Positions 1-7,781 of a DNA stretch of 64,000 nt are shown one piece after another. Positions within the stretch are counted from its first letter, which is position 1; each line of letters starts with the position of its first letter. Source of the stretch: Sphingomonas rhizophila (GTDB lineage Bacteria > Pseudomonadota > Alphaproteobacteria > Sphingomonadales > Sphingomonadaceae). The notes beneath the pieces are model-generated. The model worked only from the letters and a program-made list of their open reading frames with translations. It was not told the DNA's origin and ran no database searches. Position numbers and translations under genes: made by a program. Location: NCBI RefSeq assembly GCF_014396585.1, contig NZ_CP060717.1, positions 2,170,001 through 2,234,000 on the forward strand. Reading direction: 5' to 3'.

Positions 1-670
1 CCTGGTCGACTATTTCGACATGGGCTTCGAGCTTGAGGCGACGATGAGCAAGGCTGGGAAAAGCCTCGACCCCTTGTCCGGCAGCCGCTCCAATTTCGGC
101 GAGATCGTCTCGGTCCGCCAGCAGCAACCGCTCGGCCTCGGCCATGCCGTGTGGTGCGCGCGCCATATCGTCGGCGACGAACCGTTCGCGGTGCTCCTTC
201 CCGACGACCTGATGTTCGGAACGCCCGGCGCGCTTCGCCAGATGGTCGACGCCTACCAGCAGCATGGCGGCAATATCGTCTGTGCGCAGGAAGTGCCGGC
301 CGACAAGACGGGCAGCTACGGAATCATCACGCCGGGCGACACCCGGGGCAATGCCACCGAGGTGCGGGGCCTGGTGGAAAAGCCGAAGCCCGAGGAGTCG
401 CCGTCGCGGCTGGGGGTCGTCGGCCGTTACATCCTGCAGCCCGAGGTGATGACCATTCTCGACGCGAAGGAGCCGGGGGCGGGCGGAGAAATCCAGCTGA
501 CCGATGCCATGGCCAAGCTGATCGGGCGCCAGCCGTTCCATGCGGTGACGGTCGACGCGGTGCGCCACGATTGCGGCGACAAGGCCGGCTTCGTCCTCGC
601 CAACCTGGCGATCGCGCTGGAGCGGCCCGAACTCAGGTCGCGGATCGAGGAATTCCTGGCGGCGCGCTAG
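1..670 (+). CDS. galU: UTP-glucose-1-phosphate uridylyltransferase, 3' part
   Basis: Makes UDP-glucose from UTP and glucose-1-phosphate, the sugar donor for surface polysaccharides. The gene enters from the left edge and the reading frame is open from the first bases, so the N-terminal nucleotide-binding motif is missing. About 223 residues of a usual 290 or so are present. Visible GalU-type segments are QQQPLGLGHAVWCA, the LLPDD motif of the active site, GLVEKPKPEESPS and GRYILQPEVM, then GAGGEIQLTDAM near the C terminus. The stop overlaps the stop of the convergent receiver-domain gene by four bases. Assignment is firm; only the start is unseen. Confidence 0.93.
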   Translation, partial: LVDYFDMGFELEATMSKAGKSLDPLSGSRSNFGEIVSVRQQQPLGLGHAVWCARHIVGDEPFAVLLPDDLMFGTPGALRQMVDAYQQHGGNIVCAQEVPADKTGSYGIITPGDTRGNATEVRGLVEKPKPEESPSRLGVVGRYILQPEVMTILDAKEPGAGGEIQLTDAMAKLIGRQPFHAVTVDAVRHDCGDKAGFVLANLAIALERPELRSRIEEFLAAR

Positions 671-1203
671 CCGGCGGACCGCGCGACGATTTTCTGGAGA
701 CGGAGCAATCCGGCCTCGCTCGCCTGGAGCGCTGCGCGTGCTTCGCCCAGTTCGATCGCGCGAGTAATAACCCGCGCATCAAGGACCGCGTTGTCTTCGC
801 GAAGCTCCCGGATCAATCGCGCACGCGCCAGCCGCCGGTCGACGCGGGCGAGCAACACGGAGAAGTCGAACGGCTTGGCAACGACGTCGTCGGCCCCGGC
901 ACCGAACCCGTCGATCGCCCCGCTGGCGTCCGACCGGCCAGTGATCAGGATAACCGGCGTTTCCTTGACCGTGCTGTCGTAGCGGATCATTCGCACCAGC
1001 TCCACGCCGCTCAGCCCCGGCATGCGCAATTCGGCAATGACCAGGTCGGCGGGCTGGCGATGAAGTTCGGCCATCGCCGAGGTGGGCTTGTCGCACGCCA
1101 CCACGCGATAGCCCGCTTCGGCGACGCGCTTGGCCATGACGGTGAGGGCGCGCTCATTGGGTTCGACGATCAGGATTCGCGAGGGGAAGGGTTGGCCGGT
1201 CAT
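667..1203 (-). CDS. Degenerate response-regulator receiver protein
   Basis: A 178-residue protein with one CheY-like receiver domain (residues 9-125) and a C-terminal helical stretch likely to form a coiled coil, with no DNA-binding or enzymatic output domain. The conserved Thr (T88, in ILITGRSD) and Lys (K110, in VAKPFD) are present. The phosphoacceptor Asp is replaced by Glu (E58, in VIAELRMPG), and the acidic pair near the N terminus reads E14-P15 instead of D-D. Such receivers usually cannot be phosphorylated normally, and Glu can mimic the phosphorylated state. It is therefore inferred to be a constitutive or phosphorylation-independent signalling protein. The partner is unknown and no histidine kinase lies nearby. 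Confidence 0.85.
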   Translation of the reverse strand: MTGQPFPSRILIVEPNERALTVMAKRVAEAGYRVVACDKPTSAMAELHRQPADLVIAELRMPGLSGVELVRMIRYDSTVKETPVILITGRSDASGAIDGFGAGADDVVAKPFDFSVLLARVDRRLARARLIRELREDNAVLDARVITRAIELGEARAALQASEAGLLRLQKIVARSAG

Positions 1204-1252
1204 GGCCGCAGGTGTGAAGCGAAATGGTTAACGCTCGGTTAGGCCGCGGGCC

Positions 1253-1819
1253 TCACGGATCGAGTTCGATGTCCCAATAGAGATAGTCGCGCCAGCTCTG
1301 GTGCAGGTAGTTGGGCGGGAAGGCGCGGCCATGGTCCTGCAACTGCCAGCTGGTCGGACGGTATGGCTCCTCATGAATATGCATCTGCGCCTGGCGCGGC
1401 GTTCGGCCGCCCTTTTTGAGATTGCACGGGGCGCAGGCGGTGGCGACGTTTTCCCAGGTCGTCCGGCCACCCTGGGCGCGTGGCACGACGTGGTCGAACG
1501 TCAGCTCCCGTGCCGACCCGCAATAGACGCAGCGAAAGCGGTCGCGAAGGAACAGGTTGAAGCGGGTGAAGGCGGGATGCTCATTCGGTCGAACGAACTG
1601 GCGAAGGGCGATAACCGACGGCAGCTTGAGGCTGGCCGACGGGCTGCGCACCTCCCGCTCGTAGTGCGACACGACGTCGACACGCTCCAGGAACATCGCC
1701 TTGACCGCCGTCTGCCACGGCCACAGCGACAATGGATAGTAGCTCAGCGGCGTATAGTCGGCGTTGAGGACGAGGGCGGGGCAGCTTTCGGGATGGCGGA
1801 TGAGGTCGGGGTGATACAC
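1253..1819 (-). CDS. HNH endonuclease family protein
   Basis: A 188-residue HNH nuclease-fold protein of the type widespread in alphaproteobacterial chromosomes. The motif spans residues 97-140: a zinc knuckle CVYC, then FDHVVPRAQGG with the catalytic DH pair, W-x-N, and a second CxxCN knuckle followed by KKGGRTP. The N-terminal region (VLNADYTPLSYYPLSLWPW) is typical of the family. It stands alone between the receiver gene and divergent gluQ, so it is not obviously part of a restriction or phage module. The biological role of these chromosomal HNH proteins is not established. Confidence 0.9.
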   Translation of the reverse strand: MYHPDLIRHPESCPALVLNADYTPLSYYPLSLWPWQTAVKAMFLERVDVVSHYEREVRSPSASLKLPSVIALRQFVRPNEHPAFTRFNLFLRDRFRCVYCGSARELTFDHVVPRAQGGRTTWENVATACAPCNLKKGGRTPRQAQMHIHEEPYRPTSWQLQDHGRAFPPNYLHQSWRDYLYWDIELDP

Positions 1820-2006
1820 GGCGCAAGTCTCTCCAGCGTCAGTGGTCCGTTATGGCCCCGACGCCGTTCCCCCGGCCGGATCGCACCCATGGCGGGAAGA
1901 CCGGCGGCCCAAGGCCCGTCTTTCCGTCTTAGTCTCGCCCCGGATGCCAACCCGGTTTGACGATGGCATGACAGCATGAGCCGCGAATCACCGTCAAGAG
2001 TCGTTT

Positions 2007-2836
2007 TTGCAACAGGTCACCACTCGCTTCGCCCCGTCGCCGTCTGGCCGCCTTCATCTTGGCCACGCCTATTCGTCGGCGATCGGTCATGCCCGCGCCA
2101 AAGCGGGCGGCGGTGACTTCCTGGTGCGGATCGAGGATCTCGACCCCGGTCGCTGCCGGCCCGAATTCATCGACGGGATTTTCGAAGACCTGGATTGGCT
2201 CGGCCTTTCGCCCGACCGGCCACCGCTGGTCCAGTCGCGGCGGACCGATGACTATGCCGCCGCGCTCGACCGGTTGAAGGCGCTCGGCCTCGCCTACCCC
2301 TGCTTCTGCACCCGCGCCGACATTGTCCAGTCGCTGACCGCGCCGCATGGCGATGCCGGAGGAGGCTATCCCGGCACCTGCCGCGGCCTTGCCGACGATT
2401 CGGCGCGTCGCGCGACGACGCCGCACAGCTGGCGGCTGGACAGCGCAAGGGCCCTCGCCCTCGCCGGCTTGCCGACGTGGCGCGAGGACGATGGGCGAAG
2501 CTTCACCGCGACCCCGCGGACATCGGCGACGCCATCCTTGCCCGCAAGGACGCGCCATCATCCTACCACCTCGCCTGCGTTGTCGACGATGCGGATTCCG
2601 GCGTGACGCTGGTCGTGCGCGGCATGGACCTCCGCCCGTCGACCCCGACCCAGCGCTTGTTGCAGATGCTGCTCGACCTGCCGGAGCCGACTTACCTGCA
2701 CCATCGCCTTGTCACTCACGACAGCGGCCGCCGCCTCGCCAAGCGCGACCAGGCGCCGACGCTGGCAGCGATGCGAGATTCGGGCGTCGACGGCCGGGTC
2801 CTCGTCCAACGGCTGATAAAGGGTGACCTCCCCTAG
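2007..2836 (+). CDS. gluQ: Glutamyl-Q tRNA(Asp) synthetase (frameshifted)
   Basis: GluQ-RS attaches glutamate to queuosine at the wobble base of tRNA(Asp). It is a truncated GluRS paralogue lacking the anticodon-binding domain. The first part (from a TTG start) has the nucleotide-binding motif RFAPSPSGRLHLGHA and the zinc-site cysteines of CFC. The second part, in the -1 frame, has GDAILARKDAPSSYHLA and LAKRDQAP, the KMSKS counterpart. The frame breaks near 2493-2495. Adding one G to that GGG run restores a continuous protein of about 276 residues. No ATG is available in frame at the N terminus. Probably intact in the organism. Confidence 0.85.
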
Positions 2837-2868
2837 GATTCCGACTGTCGGAAGCCTAGATAGCGACC

Positions 2869-3072
2869 ATGTCCACGCTCCTCATCATCCTGCTCGTGGT
2901 GGCCATGGCCGCCGTTCTCTTCGTCCTCGCCCGTGGGGTCATGGCGATGGCATCCGGCAAGGACATCAGCGGACAGCAACAGCAGAATTACATGCAGAAG
3001 CGCGTGCTGTTCCAGGGCGTCGCGATTGTGCTGGTCATCGCCATCCTCGCGCTCGCCGGCGGCAAGGCCTAG
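2869..3072 (+). CDS. Small HIG1-like twin-transmembrane protein
   Basis: A 67-residue protein with two hydrophobic segments (about residues 3-22 and 47-63) joined by a polar loop that contains MASGKDISGQQQQNYMQKRVLFQ. This layout matches the HIG1/hypoxia-induced domain proteins common in alphaproteobacteria, some of which associate with respiratory complexes. It lies 32 bases after gluQ and 20 bases before the adenosyltransferase gene, so it is likely cotranscribed. The family match is by pattern; the function is inferred only. Confidence 0.75.
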   Translation: MSTLLIILLVVAMAAVLFVLARGVMAMASGKDISGQQQQNYMQKRVLFQGVAIVLVIAILALAGGKA

Positions 3073-3092
3073 GCGCCGGTCGCGGCCCGACG

Positions 3093-3668
3093 ATGGTCAA
3101 GCTCAACAAGATCTATACCCGCACCGGCGACGGCGGCACCGCCGGGTTGGTGGATGGCAGCCGGGTCAGCAAGTCGAGCGCGCGATTGGCGGCGATCGGC
3201 GACGTCGACGAGGCCAACAGTGCCATCGGCCTGATTATCGCGGACGTGAAGGAAGCGCATCTCAAGTCCGAACTGCTGCTCGTCCAGAACGAGCTGTTCG
3301 ACCTTGGCGCCGACCTCGCGACCCCGTTCGATACCGAGTTCGAGGAACATGCCCTGCGGATAATCGCCGCGCAGGTCGAGCGGATCGAGCATCGCATCGA
3401 TCACGCCAATGCCGACCTGGAGCCGCTGACCAGCTTCATCCTGCCCAGCGGCTCGCGATTGGTCGCTTCCCTTCACCTCGCGCGCGCGGTGACGCGGCGG
3501 GCGGAGCGATCGGCGGTCGCGCTCCGGGACGGGGGCGAAGCGGTCAACCCGCACGCGCTCGCCTATCTTAATCGCCTGTCCGATTACCTCTTCGTCCTCG
3601 CACGTTTCGTGGCGGCGGGCGAAGGGGGTGACGTGTTGTGGCAGCCCGGGGCGACGCGCGGCGATTGA
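3093..3668 (+). CDS. Cob(I)alamin adenosyltransferase, PduO type
   Basis: Transfers the adenosyl group of ATP to cob(I)alamin to form adenosylcobalamin. The 191-residue product begins MVKLNKIYTRTGDGGTAGL, the ATP-binding N-terminal motif of PduO enzymes. It continues with RLAAIGDVDEANSAIG and the C-terminal helices with LHLARAVTRRAERSAV and LNRLSDYLFVLAR, which line the active site. The ATG at 3093 is chosen because homology starts there. An in-frame extension upstream runs through the preceding gene. It sits in the + strand run between the HIG1-like gene and egtB. Confidence 0.93.
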   Translation: MVKLNKIYTRTGDGGTAGLVDGSRVSKSSARLAAIGDVDEANSAIGLIIADVKEAHLKSELLLVQNELFDLGADLATPFDTEFEEHALRIIAAQVERIEHRIDHANADLEPLTSFILPSGSRLVASLHLARAVTRRAERSAVALRDGGEAVNPHALAYLNRLSDYLFVLARFVAAGEGGDVLWQPGATRGD

Positions 3669-3708
3669 ACGTTTCGTTTCGCCACCCGTTGAGCGGGGGA
3701 AGGGGAAC

Positions 3709-4929
3709 ATGGCGCGATCCGATCCTGACCGAACGCTGGCCGAACGGCTGCAGGTGACGCGCGCGCTGACGCTGGCGCTCGCCGAACCGTTGAGCGACGC
3801 CGACGCCACCATTCAACCGCACCCCGACGCGTCGCCGGCGAAATGGCACCTAGCGCACACGACCTGGTTCTTCGAGACCTTCGTGCTCCGCGATCATGTT
3901 CCCGGTTACCGCCTGCACGACGAGCGCTGGCCGTTCCTGTTCAACAGCTATTACAATGGCGAAGGCAACCGCCACGATCGCCCCCGGCGCGGCATGATCA
4001 GCCGTCCGAGCCTCGATGAGGTCCGCGACTATCGCCGCGCGGTCGACGAAGCGCTTCAGGCCGCGGTCCCCGGCCTTTCTGGCGACGCTTTGGCATTTGT
4101 TGCGCTGGGCATCGAACATGAACAGCAGCACCAGGAACTGTTCCTCACCGATATCCTCGCCACCCTCGCCGAAAATCCGCTCGAGCCGGCCTACGCGCCG
4201 ATCGACGCCGCGCCTTGCTTCGCGACCGAGCCACTGACTTGGCTTCCGGGCCGCGAGGGATTGGTCGAGGTTGGCGCCTCTAGCGGCTTCGCCTTCGATT
4301 GCGAACGCCCCCGCCACCAGGCGCTGGTGCACCCGCACGCCATCGCCAATCGCGCGGTGACGAACGGCGAATGGCAGGAGTTCATCACCGACGGAGGATA
4401 CACCACGCCGACGTTGTGGTTGAGCGACGGTTGGGACTGGGTGCAGCGCGACCGAGTGACCGCGCCGCTATACTGGCGCGACGGCGAGGCGTTCACGCTG
4501 GCCGGCCGCCGCCCGATCGACCGCGCCGCGCCGGTCGACCATGTCAGCTATTACGAAGCCGACGCTTACGCCCGCTGGGCCGGTGCGCGCCTGCCGACCG
4601 AATTCGAATGGGAAGCGATGCTCGACAGCGCCGACCCCAGTCTCGGCCACCAGCTAGACCATGCCGGCGCGGTCCTGCCCAAACCCGGCGGCGGGCCATT
4701 CGGCGACGTCTGGCAATGGACCCAGTCGGCCTACCTGCCATACCCCGGCTTCATGCCCGAGGCCGGAACCGTGGGCGAGTACAACGGAAAGTTCATGAGC
4801 GGGCAGATGGTGCTGAAGGGCGCTAGCTGCGCCACGCCACGTGGTCACTCACGCGCCTCCTATCGCAATTTCTTCCCACCGGCGGCACGCTGGCAGTTCA
4901 CCGGAGTCCGTCTTGCTAAAGACCTTTGA
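3709..4929 (+). CDS. egtB: Ergothioneine synthase EgtB
   Basis: Non-haem iron sulfoxide synthase that joins trimethylhistidine (hercynine) to a thiol donor in ergothioneine synthesis. The 406-residue protein has an N-terminal DinB_2-like domain with candidate iron ligands H50 (KWHLAHTTWFFE) and H137/H141 (EHEQQHQE). It also has a C-terminal FGE-sulfatase domain (RLPTEFEWE, FGDVWQWT, LKGASCATP, YRNFFPP). The ATG at 3709 is favoured by the purine-rich GGGGGAAGGGG just upstream. egtD overlaps its 3' end, so the two form one operon. A separate gamma-glutamyl donor enzyme or EgtE lyase is not present here. Confidence 0.93.
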   Translation: MARSDPDRTLAERLQVTRALTLALAEPLSDADATIQPHPDASPAKWHLAHTTWFFETFVLRDHVPGYRLHDERWPFLFNSYYNGEGNRHDRPRRGMISRPSLDEVRDYRRAVDEALQAAVPGLSGDALAFVALGIEHEQQHQELFLTDILATLAENPLEPAYAPIDAAPCFATEPLTWLPGREGLVEVGASSGFAFDCERPRHQALVHPHAIANRAVTNGEWQEFITDGGYTTPTLWLSDGWDWVQRDRVTAPLYWRDGEAFTLAGRRPIDRAAPVDHVSYYEADAYARWAGARLPTEFEWEAMLDSADPSLGHQLDHAGAVLPKPGGGPFGDVWQWTQSAYLPYPGFMPEAGTVGEYNGKFMSGQMVLKGASCATPRGHSRASYRNFFPPAARWQFTGVRLAKDL

Positions 4930-5887
4930 CGCGCCCAAGGCCGACCCCGTCGACCCCGCTTTTCGTCGCGACGTCCTTGCCGGCCTGGCCGAACCGATTC
5001 CGGCGATTCCCGCCCGTTGGCTCTACGACCGGCGCGGGTCGGAACTGTTCGACGACATAACCCGCCTGTCATCCTATTATCCGACGCGGACCGAGACGGC
5101 GTTGCTCGACGCCAAGATGCCGGAGATCGCCGCGCGCGTCGGCAAGGGCGGCGCGGTGGTCGAATTCGGCGCCGGGTCCGCCACCAAGATTCGCCTGCTG
5201 GTCGATGCCATCGCCGCCACCGCCTATGTGCCGATCGACATCAGCGGCGATTACCTGCGCGACAGCGCGGCGCAGCTTGACGCCGACCTGCCCGACCTTG
5301 CCGTCTATCCGGTCGAAGCGGACTTCACCAAGACCGTTGCCTTGCCCGCGGGAATCGAGGGCATGCCCCGCCTCGGCTTTTTTCCTGGATCGACGATCGG
5401 TAATTTCGTCCCGTCGAGCGCGACCGACCTGTTGTACAATTTCCGCGCGACGCTGGGCACCGGTGCGCGGCTCCTGATCGGCATGGACCGGGTCAAGCCG
5501 GTCGACCGCCTGATCGCCGCCTACGACGACCCGGAAGGGGTGACCGCCGAATTCAATCGCAACCTGCTGACGCGCATCAACCGCGAGCTGAACGGCGACA
5601 TCCCGGTCGATGCCTTCGCGCACGAGGCGCGCTGGAACGACATGCTGGCGCGAATCGAGATGCACCTTGTGGCCACCCGCGATGTCAGCTTCACCGTGGA
5701 GGGCGAACGCTTCTCCTTTGCGAAGGGTCGGAGCATCCACACCGAGAACAGCCACAAATATGGACCGCGGGGCGGGAGATTGCTGCTGCTCGCCGGCGGC
5801 TGGACGCCCATCGCGGAATGGAATGCGCCCGAAGACGACTTCGCCCTGATCCTGGCCGAAGCGCAGCGCGAACGGTTCGCTCCCTGA
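4913..5887 (+). CDS. egtD: L-histidine N-alpha-methyltransferase EgtD
   Basis: SAM-dependent enzyme that trimethylates histidine to hercynine, the first step of ergothioneine synthesis. Typical segments are RWLYDRRGSELFDDIT, the SAM loop VVEFGAGSATK, PIDISGDYL, FFPGSTIGNF and the C-terminal FAKGRSIHTENSHKY. The TTG at 4913 gives about 324 residues, the usual family size, and is preceded by GGAG six bases upstream. An ATG at 4841 would add 24 residues with no EgtD character. The start lies inside egtB, a 17-base overlap that implies translational coupling. Confidence 0.93.
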   Translation: MLKTFDAPKADPVDPAFRRDVLAGLAEPIPAIPARWLYDRRGSELFDDITRLSSYYPTRTETALLDAKMPEIAARVGKGGAVVEFGAGSATKIRLLVDAIAATAYVPIDISGDYLRDSAAQLDADLPDLAVYPVEADFTKTVALPAGIEGMPRLGFFPGSTIGNFVPSSATDLLYNFRATLGTGARLLIGMDRVKPVDRLIAAYDDPEGVTAEFNRNLLTRINRELNGDIPVDAFAHEARWNDMLARIEMHLVATRDVSFTVEGERFSFAKGRSIHTENSHKYGPRGGRLLLLAGGWTPIAEWNAPEDDFALILAEAQRERFAP

Positions 5888-5922
5888 TGGACGGGGCCAC
5901 GGCGCCCCGCTAGAGAGCGGCC

Positions 5923-6225
5923 ATGGTTCTCGCCCTCTTCCAGATCATCGACATGATCCTGCAGCTCGCGACCTGGGTCATCATCGCCCAGGTCATCCTG
6001 AGCTGGCTGATCGCCTTCAACGTCATCAGCATGCAGTCGAACTTCGTCCGCACGCTGGCGATGACGATCGAGCGCATCACCGCCCCGCTGTACCGTCCGA
6101 TCAAGCGCCTGCTTCCGGATTTCGGCGGGATCGATTTCTCGCCGCTGATCGTGCTGCTCGGCATCCAGGTGCTACGCAAGCTGCTCGGCGGTCTCTACCT
6201 TGAACTCGGCCCGACGATCACGTGA
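5923..6225 (+). CDS. YggT family membrane protein
   Basis: A 100-residue inner-membrane protein with two hydrophobic regions separated by the family signature [25 protein letters not shown]. YggT/CCB3 proteins have been linked to osmotic tolerance and to membrane or cell-division processes, but no reaction is established. Its TGA overlaps the GTG start of folD (GTGA), so the genes are translationally coupled. Confidence 0.88.
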   Translation: MVLALFQIIDMILQLATWVIIAQVILSWLIAFNVISMQSNFVRTLAMTIERITAPLYRPIKRLLPDFGGIDFSPLIVLLGIQVLRKLLGGLYLELGPTIT

Positions 6226-7094
6226 CTGCCGCGCTGATCGACGGCAAGGCGGCGGCCGCCGCGCTTCGTGAAAAGGTCGCCGTCGAGGTCGCGCGCTTCC
6301 GCGAAGCGACCGGTCGCGCGCCGGGACTTGCCGTCGTGCTGGTCGGCGAGGACCCGGCCAGCGCCGTCTATGTCCGGTCGAAGGGCAAGGCGACCCGTGA
6401 GGCGGGCATGGAAAGCTTCGAACACAAGCTGCCCGCTACGACGTCGCAGGACGATCTTCTCACCCTCGTCGATCAGCTCAACGCCGATCCGTCGGTCGAC
6501 GGCATCCTCGTCCAGCTGCCGCTACCGCCGCAGATCGACGAGCGGGTCGTCATCACGCGCATCGACCCGGACAAGGACGTCGACGGCTTTCATCCGGTCA
6601 ATGCCGGGCGGCTCGCCACCGGCCTTCCCGGTTTCGTCCCGTGCACGCCGCTCGGCTGCCTCATGCTGCTCCGCCAGACGCTCGGCGAGCTGAGCGGCAA
6701 GAGTGCGGTCGTCATTGGTCGCTCAAACATCGTCGGCAAGCCGATGGCGCTGCTGTTGCTTGGCGACAGCTGCACCGTGACCATCGCCCACAGCCGCACA
6801 CGTGACCTGCCCGACGTGGTGCGCCAGGCCGACATCGTCGTGGCCGCCGTCGGACGGCCGGAAATGGTCAAGGGCGATTGGCTGAAGCCGGGCGCCACCG
6901 TCATCGACGTCGGCATCAATCGCGTGGAAGGCAGCCTGGTCGGCGACGTCGACTTCGCTTCGGCCAGCGCGGTGGCCGGCGCGATTACCCCGGTTCCCGG
7001 CGGGGTCGGGCCGATGACCATCGCCTGCCTGATCCGCAACACCTTCGTCTCCGCTTGCCGCACCGAAGGCGTGACATTCGACTCGGCGCTATGA
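6222..7094 (+). CDS. folD: Methylenetetrahydrofolate dehydrogenase/cyclohydrolase
   Basis: Bifunctional enzyme that interconverts 5,10-methylene-THF, 5,10-methenyl-THF and 10-formyl-THF in the cytosol. The 290-residue product has the active-site segment [15 protein letters not shown] with the catalytic Lys, [27 protein letters not shown], the NADP-binding [14 protein letters not shown], and the C-terminal [13 protein letters not shown]. It starts with GTG at 6222, overlapping the yggT stop, and its stop overlaps the marC start in an ATGA. All three genes form a tight operon. Confidence 0.96.
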   Translation: MTAALIDGKAAAAALREKVAVEVARFREATGRAPGLAVVLVGEDPASAVYVRSKGKATREAGMESFEHKLPATTSQDDLLTLVDQLNADPSVDGILVQLPLPPQIDERVVITRIDPDKDVDGFHPVNAGRLATGLPGFVPCTPLGCLMLLRQTLGELSGKSAVVIGRSNIVGKPMALLLLGDSCTVTIAHSRTRDLPDVVRQADIVVAAVGRPEMVKGDWLKPGATVIDVGINRVEGSLVGDVDFASASAVAGAITPVPGGVGPMTIACLIRNTFVSACRTEGVTFDSAL

Positions 7095-7723
7095 TCGAGC
7101 TTGCCACCACCGCCTTCATCACCCTGCTGGTGATCATCGACCCGCCGGGCTGCGCGCCGATCTTTGCGTCGCTGACCCGCGGCACCGATGTCGCCCATCG
7201 TCGCCGAATGGCGATCCGGTCGAGCCTGGTGGCGTGGTGCATCCTCGTCTTCTTCGCGCTGCTCGGCGAACCGCTGCTCAAGCATATGGGCATCAGCCTC
7301 AGCGCCTTCCGGCTGGCGGGTGGCATCATGCTGTTCATCATCGCGCTGGAGATGGTGTTCGAGAAGCGAACCGAAAAACGCGAGGAGCGCGCGAAAGAAA
7401 TCGAGGGCACGCCCGAGGCAGAGGACATCAGCGTCTTTCCGATGGCGATCCCGATGATCGCCGGTCCGGGCTCGATCGCGTCGGTCATGCTCTTGAATGC
7501 CCGTGCCGATGGGCTCGCGGAATCGTTGACGGTGCTCGGCGCGATGACCGCGGTCATCCTGCTGACGCTGATCGCAATGCTCGCCGCCGGTCCGCTGATG
7601 CGCGCCATCGGCGTCAAGGTCGAGGCGATGATCACCCGCATTCTCGGGGTTATCCTCGCCGCGCTGGCGGTGCAGTTCGTGCTCGACGGGCTCGAACGCA
7701 GCCTGCCCGGTCTGGCCGGCTAG
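7091..7723 (+). CDS. MarC family membrane protein
   Basis: A 210-residue integral membrane protein with about six hydrophobic segments. MarC-family marks are [18 protein letters not shown] near the N terminus, [16 protein letters not shown] in the middle and [17 protein letters not shown] in the second half. Transport has been proposed for the family, but no substrate is secured. The ATG at 7091 overlaps the folD stop. The next gene is convergent, 58 bases away. Confidence 0.88.
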   Translation: MIELATTAFITLLVIIDPPGCAPIFASLTRGTDVAHRRRMAIRSSLVAWCILVFFALLGEPLLKHMGISLSAFRLAGGIMLFIIALEMVFEKRTEKREERAKEIEGTPEAEDISVFPMAIPMIAGPGSIASVMLLNARADGLAESLTVLGAMTAVILLTLIAMLAAGPLMRAIGVKVEAMITRILGVILAALAVQFVLDGLERSLPGLAG

Positions 7724-7781
7724 GAGCGCTTCCAAGAGAAGTGGGAACCGGTTTTCCGGCCGGAAGCAAGACCGGAAAATA

